A DNA stretch of 64,000 nucleotides from Palaemon carinicauda (lineage: Eukaryota > Arthropoda > Malacostraca > Decapoda > Palaemonidae). How positions within the stretch are numbered: the stretch's first letter is position 1; the number at the start of each line of letters is the position of its first letter. Location of the stretch: contig NC_090750.1 in the NCBI RefSeq assembly GCF_036898095.1, forward strand, positions 90,798,434 through 90,862,433, in the 5' to 3' direction. The translations under genes were made by a program, and so were the position numbers. A model generated the notes under the pieces. It had not been told where the DNA came from, searched no databases, and saw nothing but the letters and a program-made list of their open reading frames with translations. This document shows, piece by piece, positions 54,380 through 64,000 of the stretch.

Positions 54380-55040
54380 GTTGGACAGGACAGTCATGCC
54401 AAGCAGTTAAGCTGAGCATTCTTTCAAGCTAGGCAGTTAGGCAGAGCATTCTTTTAAGGTAACCAGACAAGCAAAGCATCCTTTTAAGACACAGTTAAGC
54501 CAAGAGTCTTTAAATCAAGCTTCCTTTAACTCTGCCAAATTTACCAAGCATACTTTAAGCCAGACAGTTTAGCCGAGCATTCTTTTAAGCTAGGCAATTA
54601 AGCCGAGCATCTTTAAGTTAGGCAGTTAAACCGAGCATTCCTTTAAGCTAGGCAGTTAAGCCAAGCATTCTTTTAAGCTAGGCAATTAAGCTGAGCATCC
54701 TTTTAAGCTAGGCAGTTGAGGCGAGCATTCCTTTAAGCTAGGCAGTCAAGCCGAGTATTCCTTTAAGCTAAGCAGTCGAACCAAGCATTCTTTTAAGCTT
54801 GAAAATTAAGCTATTGATCATTTAAAGCCAGCCAGTTAAGACTTAAGACAAACATCATTTATAGCCATGTGGTTAAGCCATGTATCCTTTAAATGAAGCC
54901 TCCTTTAACCTAGCCAGTTATGCCAAGCATCCCCGAAGCCAGGAAGTTTAGCCACATTCTTTAAGCCAAGCAATTTAGCAAAGTATCCTTTACCCCAGGT
55001 AGTGAGCTAACCATCTCCAAGCCTGGAAGTTATGCCAAGC
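54380..55040 (+). repeat. 30-bp tandem array, diverged
   Basis: Units of TTTAAGCTAGGCAGTTAAGC plus CGAGCATTC repeat about 20 times with a period near 30 bp. The centre (54570-54780) is most regular and both edges decay. Confidence 0.85.
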
Positions 55041-57004
55041 CTAATCTTATGATTCACGTTTACTCAGACGGGAGTTTATACCATCTCCAAATACTTTTTT
55101 AAAGTCTGACTTGGAGCTTTGGGGCTCTGAAATATCCAGAGTCTAAAGCAAAAACTGATTTCTAGAACAGTTTCTTTTCTTTACTTCAATGGTTCGAGGG
55201 AATATCGACCTCTTTTTTTACGTTGCTTTTTCAACTGAAGTATTAATTGACAGGGCATTATCTGTATGAAATGTCTTAAAATATTCCACGGAATAGATCA
55301 AATGGAGGAGTTAGTTACCCTTTTCTTTTCAAAATTTAAACTTAACTTTATATATCCCTAGTGTGATGTAGTGATGCAGTGGTGATAAAAGTTTTGAATA
55401 TTAAGGTTTTCAGAAAGTGTTACAAGATTTCATTTATCTTGGCTTTGTAAAAAACACCCTGAAGTAAAACTAGTATAGCCTTTCATCACTGCAAATGTAA
55501 GGACTTTGCTGTTATATGATCTTATGACTGGAATTCATTGTTTCGACTGGATCCTACAGGCCTTATGTCTGATCTTTGATAACTTCATTTGAGGTCAGGA
55601 TCAGATTGTAAGTTAGAAATGCCATTGATGTTATTGGTTTTACACGGATATAGATTTCCTTTTGGAAAAAAAAATTTTCACCCAATTTGTGAATGGATTT
55701 AAAAAAAAAATTTCAAGTTTTAAACCTTTGCAGTTTCAGAAACTAAGTCTATGATATTTTTATGGTAATGGCAATCAGGGAATCCCCTGAAGATATCGAG
55801 TTTAAGATACATATCGTCTTTTTTACTTAATGTTTTTTCCTATTTATAATTGATCTTCATTCTTGGAGCGTTGAAATTATCATTTTACAAACCTGTAGAA
55901 TGCAGTTTTGATCTGGCATTTGACAAGTTATTTTTATTCATTTTTGGTAAAAGGTTAAAATTATGAAGTTACTTCATAAAAGTGAATTCTATTATATGGG
56001 AAATCTTTAATACGTCTAACTTGTGACTAGTAACTGCAAATCTTGATAGGATTTGACTTTGATTAGAAAGTGTTGAACTCAAACAATTTTCTTCTTGGTG
56101 GTCTAGTTTTCGACTGAGACACATCCTGTAGTTAATGACAGATAAATATGGAAACGTGGAAGAATTGGTTTATGATAGTGGAGTTTAAATATAAAAAGTT
56201 TGCTTGTGATAGCCTATATTCAGTTAATAGAAGATGACATTGCATTTAATATCCTGATGTTGGAGGGTGATAAAAAGATGGTGTTCAACCATCAGTATGT
56301 GATAGTAGAATTTTATGTTCAGATTCTAATACCACAATGGAATTTTGACTTATTTTTTGTAAGCTTGTAACATCAGGGAAACATTCAGGGCATCTGTGTG
56401 CATGTGCTGCTGATAAATGTGAGCAGAATGCACCACCACCAACAACAACAACAACTATTATTACGTATTAGTTTGATATTCAATTTGCATTTTGATCACA
56501 GTCTTGGTTGTTTGTACATGTGCAGAAATCATCTTCAATACTAGTTAATTCCTTGATAGTGTGTGTGCAGCTTAGCATATGTTAACTGGTGTTTTGTTTA
56601 GATGCTGTGAGCTCGGAAAACATTTCTTGTTCCAGGTATATGTTTTTCACTAAGCCTTTTGTCGTGAACAATTGATCCTGTTTTTCATTGTTATTCATAA
56701 AGTATTGTCCTGTACAGATTTTGGCATTAAAATATCTCTTTATGATGATTTTAGGTTTATAGTTTAAAAAGTGTTTTTCTAGTCATTAGGCCTTCAGAAT
56801 CTCTTATTTTGAGGATTCGGTATTCGTTGTCTTCAATATTATTCAACCTTAAAAAGAATGCAGCTTAGAATATTTAAAGGGCATTATTTTTGAACTAGAA
56901 ATTCAGAAAAAATCTCTAGATATTTAAACTTCATCCAGTCTTTATTCTACAGCATTTGAGCCGGGCTTTTTCTCATATTCAGAAAGTGCCTGTAGGGTCT
57001 TAAA
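55041..57004. other. AT-rich, no gene recognised
   Basis: Only a short CCACCAACAACAACAACAAC microsatellite at about 56430 stands out. Confidence 0.4.
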
Positions 57005-57150
57005 AAGTCTTGGTTCAGGTGTCTGTCCCGTACAGATTTTGGTCTTGAAAAGTTGTAGTTCAGGTGTCTGTCCTGTATAGATTTTGGTCTTGAAAAGTTT
57101 TGTTCTGAAAGTGTGTCCTATGTAGATTTTGGTTGTAGAAAGTCTCAGTT
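57005..57150 (+). repeat. About 50-bp tandem repeat, three copies
   Basis: GTTCAGGTGTCTGTCC-GTA-AGATTTTGGTCTTGAAAAGT-type units recur at about 57013, 57058 and 57103. Confidence 0.75.
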
Positions 57151-58808
57151 TCTGTTACTTTTAACTAGAAACTTTAGAGACTGGTACATTTTAATTTAGA
57201 AAGTCTCCTACTGTCAGACCTTATCAATCGTGGAATTGCTACTTGTGAGTTTGGTTTTTTGTGGTAAGCCCCTGCAATTCTTTAAGAAAAAGTCTGCGGG
57301 TAGCTATTCACCATCATTTATCACCAAATATGAAACAAACCTCGGTAGAAAAGACAAAAATTCATAAGAGTTTTACACTGGTTTGAAGATTACCTTACTC
57401 TTTCCTGGTATATAATTTGAGTTTGCTGTTCTGTATTTGTATGTTAATATGCATTTACACTCGTCTGTGAATGTTCTTTATTTGAAAAGACAAAAAGGTT
57501 ATAAGCAATATAATTTAGGTATACCTGTATCAGTGTTACTTGACTGTTCTGGCAGGTTAGTTTCACTGGATAACTAGGGTTTGATAAAAAAAAAAACTCA
57601 CCTTAGTTTTGAATATTACTAAAGCAGGTGTACCTTTAGCCTTGTAAGAACAAAGGCTGCACAACATATACAGTTACATAAGGGAAGCATAAGATGACAA
57701 TTGTGAGGTTAAATAAAGGAATTTTCAAGCCCTTTGTAATGTTGGCCCTGTCTTGTCTACATGGTGTTATATAGCTGTGAATGCATTCTTGTTTGATGTT
57801 ATATTATTGATTACTTTTTCTCAAGGATGAAATAAAATTTTCCTTAGACAGCATTAGTGTGTCAGTAAGGGTACAGAAACATTTACCCTTGGTTTTTCAG
57901 CTTTCGCTGGTGTGTGTTGTTACCTAACCTCCCAAAATAGTAAGGGCTGATTGTGCTTGGTTATTTTGCCTCTTGAAACATTTGATTTATGATTCAGAAC
58001 TCCCAGGAGTTCAGGCAACATTTCTCGTTAATAAGAAGTTTGCTTTTCATTGAATCTGGTGTAGAACTCTCAAAGTCTATCTTTGTTCCAGAAAGTACTT
58101 GTCTGTTAGTCTATATTCTTAACGTTGAGAATTGTGATGATCTTTGATACTTATAAGTTTAGAAAATCTCCTCCTAGTTATTAGATTTTGACAGGTTTTT
58201 TTTAGTCTTTTAGAATGGTAGTTGACTTACAATATATACAAAGCTTTAAATACTGAAAGTTGGACTGTCTGTATTATAATTTAATTTGTCTCTTCGCTAA
58301 AGTTAAATCAATTTGTAACTTTTCTTTGCTAAAAAGTCTGTTAGCTAGTAGTCAGACATCTGGCTTTCAGATTTTAGTATTTGATATCAGAATACCCAAA
58401 ATGCTATGATAGTCTCAGTTTGTGAGTTTTTGTAGTTGTCAATTCATATGTCTGCAGCTTACGAAGAGATGATCGTTTTGTGATAGTTTTACCCATCAAG
58501 TATGATAGTTCCATAGAATGTATTTTCTACTTACTATCAACTTTTATGTCATAAGTAGAGTTTTTTTTGCAAAATATGCCTCTTATATTATTTGCCGGGA
58601 AGGATAGATTTTGATAAGCGCGCTCTACATTTAAAATGTGTTTTCGGAGGGATCCACCCAGAAAGTAACTCCGTTCACAAGTTTTTCCCTTTTTTGAAGG
58701 GCTTTGGTAATATTTTGGCTTATTCTAAATCCTGTTAGGTATTCTAGACCATTTTGCTAAGAACATCTGGGTGTTATTTGCTTCAAGATGTCAGTTTGCA
58801 ATATTTTT
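57151..58808. other. Diverged repeat-like sequence, no gene
   Basis: Phrases such as AGAAAGTCTC, GATTTTGG and TAGTTATTAGA recur irregularly, suggesting very old tandem units. No gene is supported. Confidence 0.35.
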
Positions 58809-58997
58809 CTGCTTTAAAAGTGATAGATCGTGAACCGCTGCCTAGCTCAAAATTCCTGCTTTAAAAGTGATAGATCGTGAACCGCTGCCTAGCTCAAAAT
58901 TCCTGCTTTAAAAGTGATAGATCGTGAACCGCTGCCTAGCTCAAAATTCCTGCTTTAAAAGTGATAGATCGTGAACCGCTGCCTAGCTTAAAATTCC
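58809..58997 (+). repeat. 47-bp tandem repeat, four near-perfect copies
   Basis: Each unit has CTGCTTTAAAAGTGATAGAT, CGTGAACCGCTGCCTAGCTC and AAAATTC. Units start at about 58809, 58856, 58903 and 58950, an exact 47-bp period. The only clear difference is AGCTTAAAAT in the last unit. Confidence 0.95.
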
Positions 58998-59129
58998 TGT
59001 AATTTTTACTTTTTTCACCATGAAGTTTGTTAGTCTTTGCTGAGGCTTAAGTATTGAGAGGTTCATGCACATGAAACGGTGAGATTTGCACCTAGAATCT
59101 TTATGGTATTCAGCCCAGATAATGTGAAG

Positions 59130-59400
59130 ATTGTTGTCTAAAAAGTGGCACACTTTTGTACAGAAAGTGATGTTTTATGCCTAGAAATTGTTGTTTCCTA
59201 GAAATTGATGTTTTTTTCCCTAGAAAGCAGTGTTTTTTCAACTAGAAAGTGGTGGTTTTTCAACTAGAAAGCGTTGTTTTTTAACTAGAAAGTGGTAGTT
59301 TTTTCAAGTAGAAAGTGGTGTTTTTTCCTAAAAAGATTTTTCTTTTTACCTAGAAAATCGTGTATTATGCCTGATGGTATTTTTTTGGTCCAGAAAGCGT
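59130..59400 (+). repeat. About 22-bp tandem array, degenerate
   Basis: CTAGAAAGTGGTGTTTTTTC-type units repeat roughly ten times with 20-23 bp spacing. Confidence 0.75.
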
Positions 59401-60535
59401 TTTGCTTTGAAAAGGTATTGCGTATCCTAGTTTATTTTTAATAAGGTTTGCTATCTTGGAGGATGTACAGGATGCTTATAGTGTTGATTTTATCAACGAA
59501 CTGCATTTTGAGAGATTTTCGGTCTACAAGGTATTTGTCCGAGTGATTCAAGTCTTTGAAGTCTCTGTTTGGAGATTTTTCCTTTTGGCTTGAGTGTTTG
59601 TTTGAGCTTGTTTTCAGTCAAGCTAAGTCTTATTTCTTGAGCTGTTATTGGATCAGGAAATTCTAGACAGTTTCTGAGAGTTCCTTTTTCCCGCTTAGCA
59701 GCAGTAGCAGTAGTTTATATATGGGTTTGGCAGGGCTGTAATTTTGGAAAATCTGGGCTTCAAACAGTCACGGTATCATATAAACTGTAATTAGCTCTAA
59801 TACTGAAAGAACTCAATTAGAAAATGGTCCTCCAAAAAAGTCATATTTACTCAACAAGATAATTTAGTTTTTGAGCGGTTTTCACGGTCCTGTCTTGCAT
59901 GGAAAATCCCTGAGCTCAAGACCTACAAGATTTGTTTGTCTTAAACATTCTTTAGAGTGTAAAGACTATAGTGTAATTTGAGTTGTCTAATCCACACCAT
60001 CATGAGTACTTCATGAACAAAAAGAGAAGAAAATTGTTCTCAAAAGTCTTTAGTATATCATAAGTATTTCTGATGTCAATTCAGTTTGTTATACATTTTT
60101 TGAGGAAAAATTTTTGTATGACACTATATAATGCTGTTTCTTTGTGGAAGTATTTGTAGCAAGTGTTATAATTGGGTAAACTTTCAATCTTTAGGACATC
60201 GTTATGGTCCATAATTCCAGAATACAGTATTGTAAATGCTAAAAAAAACTAAAGTTTTTGTAATGAAGATTATCAGGTGATACTGGCATTTTAGATTTGA
60301 TTCTTGATTCAAGTTGTCTAATTTGGAAGCATTAAAATCCCCAGAAATTTTGTTCCAAACTAGTTTTAACTGTCCATGAAACATGGCAATAAGTCTGGCC
60401 CTTTCTACAATATGAAAGGGCAATATTCTTGGTTTTGGGATTTTATTTTTCTAACTATAAAACTATCTTTAGTCTTGACTACCCTGTTATGATAAGCATT
60501 ATGAAATAGTTATGATTAATTTTAACCTAGTTCTA
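59401..60535. other. No gene recognised
   Basis: This is AT-rich unique sequence between two tandem arrays. Confidence 0.35.
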
Positions 60536-61095
60536 TGATTTTCAGTCATATTTGCCTATTTTACAATTTTCAGTCATTGGCTTTTTTTTTTTTTTTCGAT
60601 TTTCAGTCATATTGGCCTGTTCTATGATTTTCAGTCATACTGGCCTGTTGTATGATTTTCAGTCATACTGGCCTGTTCTATGATTTTGAGTCATATTGGC
60701 CTGTTTTACAATTTTCAGTCATATTGGCCTGTTTTACGATTTTCGGTCATATTGGCCTGTTTTACGATTTTCAGTCGTATTGGCCTGTTTTACGATTTTC
60801 AGTCGTATTGGCCTGTTTTACGATTTTCAGTCGTATTGGCCTGTTTTACGATTTTCGGTCATATTGGCCTGTTTTACGATTTTCAGTCGTATTGGCCTGT
60901 TTTACGATTTTCAGTCGTATTGGCCTGGTTTACGATTTTCAGTCGTATTGGCCTGGTTTACGATTTTCAGTCGTATTGGCCTGATTTACGATTTTCAGTC
61001 GTATTGGCCTGATTTACGATTTTCAGTCATATTGGCCTGTTTTACGATTTTCAGTCATATTGGCCTGTTCTATGATTTTCTGTCATTGTCCTGTT
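60536..61095 (+). repeat. 28-bp tandem array, about 20 copies
   Basis: The unit is TTGGCCTGTTTTACGATTTT plus CAGTCGTA, a strict 28-bp period. The centre is highly uniform and both edges diverge (TTCTATGATTTTCAGTCATA). Three overlapping plus-strand frames are open only because the unit lacks stops. Confidence 0.95.
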
Positions 61096-61334
61096 CTTAT
61101 AATTGACATGGAACCAAGCCTGTTTTAGTGAGCAATCTTAAGGGAAAATTCTGATAGTCTTGTAAAACTTTTTAGATGAAATTTAATATTGAGTAGCAAG
61201 AATCATTAAACATCAAATGAAATGTCTGAATGAAACGGACCTCTATGTTCAAATGGCACAAAAATCAATATTTGTAGCCCTGTATAAGTTAGCAACCTTG
61301 AGATAAAGTCTAATAGGCTTGTAAAACTTGAAGA

Positions 61335-61477
61335 CGCCCTAGCAGTACTAACCAAACTCAGTTAAGTCCCTTGCCAGGAAAGGAGGAACAAAGAGGGAAA
61401 AAATAGCGCTCTTGATCTTCCCTGGTGTTGGCTAACCCCCCTAAAAAAATGTTTGGAAAGTACCATGGTATATAGAC
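61335..61477 (+). mobile_element. LINE 3' tail, truncated copy 3
   Basis: AGCAGTACTAACCAAACTCA, GTTAAGTCCCTTGCCAGG and TGGCTAACCCCCCTAAAAA correspond to 1260-1400 and 47652-47795. It is the most diverged of the three. Confidence 0.65.
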
Positions 61478-61544
61478 AAAACTTGAAGGGTGGAATCTTA
61501 AAACATCAAATAGAATGTGGTGAACTTGTGGTAACGTCCCTGAA

Positions 61545-61830
61545 TGGTGATGGCCAGACAGTGGTTTGAGTTAACCTCAAACTCGTTATTTACTTTGGGT
61601 TGTTGTAATCTCATCATCTTTGTTGGCTTAAGGTTGGTGTTTTTGGGGAGCTTATAGGTCTATTTGTAAGTCATCAGCAACCAGTGTCTAGTCCTCCTTG
61701 GTCGTAACTTGGCGTCTGATCACATTCATATATGGTCAGTCTCTCGAGCATTGTCCTGCTTGATAGGGTCATGTCACTCCCTTGCCTCTGCAATTAATGA
61801 GCGGCCTTTAGGCTTCTTGACAATTATCTT
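61545..61830 (+). mobile_element. tRNA-derived SINE, copy 3
   Basis: A degenerate B-box region (GGTTTGAGTTAACCTCAAAC) is followed by the same body as 1688-1985: TTATAGGTCTATTTGTAAGT, TATGGTCAGTCTCTCGAGCA and TGTCCTGCTTGATAGGGTCA. Confidence 0.7.
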
Positions 61831-62045
61831 GCAATGGAATAAATTTTGTAGGGCTGTTGAGTCATCAGAAACCATTGCTTGGTTGTCCTTGGTCCTAGCT
61901 TGGCTGCTGATCATACATATATATGGTCAGTCCCTAGGACATTGTCCTGCTTTATAGGGCAATGTCACTCCTTTCCTCTGCCATTCATGATTTGCCTTTA
62001 AGCATCTTACTTGCAAAGGAATAAGTTTTGTAAGGCTGATCTCAC
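61831..62045 (+). mobile_element. SINE 3' half, tandem duplication
   Basis: It repeats the 3' half of the preceding SINE together with its flank. GCCTTTAGGCTTCTTGACAA at about 61805 and GCCTTTAAGCATCTTACTTG at about 61994 are both followed by GGAATAA-TTTTGTA-GGCTG. The period is about 186 bp. It lacks the B-box part. Confidence 0.65.
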
Positions 62046-63534
62046 AGACTCTAAAAGTGGCCCACTGGTTCACGTGTAAGTATTTTAGCTTTACACGTCT
62101 AATTTACCTGACTTAATCACTTACATGAAATGATATCGAGCCACGAGACGATTTAGGTGTTTTTGTCACTTGTCTGCTTTTGAAAGGAAAGTGTGTGTCT
62201 TGATGTAATTAACTATTGTAACTGACTAAAGGATGACTTGTAATTTGAAATAAAAGTAAATTTTATTGAAGTTTGTTTGGTTTACTCGTGAAATTCCCGT
62301 TTTTTTAATGTTTTGAATTACGTTTGAAGAGGAAATTTCATAATTTTCTTGATTGAAAAGACATCTGAAAGGTATTAGAAGTTTGTAAATAAAAAGTTAT
62401 GAAAACTGCTGTTAAATGAGGTAGCACCAAATTAGATATATTAATTATCCAATTGTTGAAATTATAATTTTCTAAGTCCTTGAGAGAAGACGATTTGATG
62501 AAATAACGAAAATTAACCTAAAACAAATTAATTGTTAAGTCTATTTAACCCACAATAACTACCGTGAAATTAATTTAAATTTTAAAAAGTAATTCGAATT
62601 AATGTCGATTTAATTGGATAAATTAGTAAAGTTTTGTATTAATCTTGGTAGGTTAATTGGGTAATCCTTAAGATTTAAAGATCTAAAAATAAGTCGAATT
62701 AATGTTAAGACATTTAATTGGGTGATTAAATTATTGTATTAATTTTAATGGGTTCAGCCTTTAAATAGGCATTTTGATGAAAACGAAAATGGCCACTTTG
62801 ATTAAATAATGTGTGAAATAACCTTAAGGGCCAAGCTATGAGATTTAACATCTTAAAATGTAAAGATCATGCAAAGTAAACTAATTGGGCAAGTTAGATT
62901 GAACTAAGTTTTAAAGAGTAAGAGAGAGAGTATTTTAAGCGTAAAAAATCTTGATAAGGTGCAATATACCCAGATAAAAAACTCAGCATGTGAAAGACAA
63001 TTTTACAATAGCATTAAATGATTATTGGTTTTGGTAAACAATATATATGCAATATTAAAATTGCAAATAGAAACAATTACAGTAATTTGATGTCAATTAT
63101 GGAAAGAAGAAAAAATGACAATTTAAAGCTCGTGAAATATGCAATTGGTCTTTAAAATGAATTTGAACCTAGTCAAAGAATATGTCTAGAAAATAAATAT
63201 TCCAAATTATCGAATTTCAAAAATAAAAGAAGTCTTTAGCATGCTTAATTCTGGTCATGCTAAAGAATATGCCTATCAACCTATAGGCAATTAAAGTAAG
63301 AAAATATTTAGCTAAATTACGATTTAAAATAGATTTAAAATTTTATCCAAATTAAAACTTCCAAAAAAGTAAAAACTACAGTAATAGATATTTTGTAAAG
63401 AAAAGTCTTTGAAATATAGTTTTTGTTTTGATTAAATTATCAAATTAAATCTCCAACTGAAGTTTTCCCAATCATCAAAAGTACATGGAAGAAGTCAGAA
63501 AAAGGTTGTAGAAGAACGAGATTTAAATTCATTA
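62046..63534. other. Very AT-rich, no gene recognised
   Basis: This stretch is dominated by TTAATT- and TAAATT-type words. No coding signal is present. Confidence 0.45.
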
Positions 63535-63960
63535 TTGAAATTGTAAAGTAAAAATTAATTCGATAGGTTAATATAAAGAACTAAATCTATTAATTAAATT
63601 GTATTCGCAAAGTTAATTGAACGAATGAAATCTTATTCAAATTGTAAAGTAAAAATTAATTTAAAAGTTAAAAGCAAAAGCAAAATGTGTTAATCAAATT
63701 GTAAAATTAATTAAAAAAATTATGAAGATCTGTTAAATTGTAAAGTAAAAATTAATTCTAAAAGTTAAAAGCAAAAGCGAAATGTGTTGATCAAATTGTA
63801 AAATTAATTCGAAAAAATATAGATCTGTTAAATTGTAAAGTAGAAAATTAACTAAAAGTTAATAGAAAGAACGAAAAATTTTAAATAAATTGTAAAGTAA
63901 AATTATTTCTATAAGTTGACGTAAATAGCGAAATCTGGTAAATGTAAAGTATGATATTTT
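63535..63960 (+). repeat. AT-rich tandem repeat, about 95-bp units
   Basis: AAATTGTAAAGTAAAAATTA and AAAAGTTAAAAGCAAAAGC recur at about 63630-63690 and 63730-63780, with further partial copies on both sides. Units alternate between two related halves. Confidence 0.7.
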
Positions 63961-64000
63961 CAGTTTAAAATTCAAAAGAATTTGCTATCATTTGTGTACT

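Noticed and set aside
60536..61095. CRISPR-like array
   Set aside because: The units are contiguous with no unique spacers, and the context is eukaryotic.
60652..61106. Three overlapping plus-strand frames of 110-136 codons
   Set aside because: The 28-bp array has no stops in any plus frame, so the same peptide is seen in three frames.
61709..61957. 82-codon plus-strand frame
   Set aside because: It is read through the SINE and its duplicated half.

Overview
The window looks like an AT-rich, repeat-dense eukaryotic chromosome, most probably from a decapod crustacean. I infer this from four things. There are DIRS-type tyrosine-recombinase retrotransposons, tRNA-derived SINEs, and LINE tails ending in TATG repeats. 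There is also a (TAC)n-tailed repeat that I associate with prawn and shrimp genomes. Splice-type GT/AG signals and long introns are visible, and there are no operons or Shine-Dalgarno sites. Host genes are sparse and mobile DNA dominates.

Region by region. 0-9 kb holds two copies of a short inverted-repeat element, a LINE 3' end, a SINE and the last two exons of an unidentified host gene (4160-4244 and 7104-7202). The intron of that gene carries a palindromic MITE and decayed RNase H-like remnants. 9-16 kb is mostly unassigned, with a 202-bp direct duplication and a 51-64 bp tandem array. 16.0-29.5 kb holds two DIRS retrotransposons of different subfamilies, 74 bp apart. The first (16009-22520) is nearly intact. 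The second (22594-29482) has lost its RT palm and gained hairpin-rich in-frame arrays. 30.8-33.95 kb is a 26-bp-period minisatellite in three successive sequence blocks. A consensus splice donor follows it, and then two phase-matched candidate exons (34408-34503 and 35150-35274). 35-40.2 kb holds a SINE, a decayed LINE, a candidate exon for a small secreted peptide (38854-39006) and a (TAC)n repeat. 41.0-47.5 kb is a third, decayed DIRS copy. 47.5-64 kb has few recognisable genes. It holds a decayed minus-strand RTE-like LINE (about 52.8-54.3 kb), many tandem arrays (30, about 50, 47, about 22 and 28 bp periods), a LINE tail, a partly duplicated SINE and an AT-rich repeat.

How the parts work together. 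In DIRS copy 1, Gag, RT-RNase H with a methyltransferase-like module, and a tyrosine recombinase (R, HxxR and Y motifs visible) lie in overlapping frames. They sit between inverted terminal repeats, with an internal complementary region that equals the reverse complement of the joined element ends. This is the layout expected for copying through a circular intermediate and integrating by recombinase. Copies 2 and 3 keep the ITR/ICR layout but have broken proteins, so any movement would have needed proteins from elsewhere. The host-gene calls rest on splice signals and open frames only.
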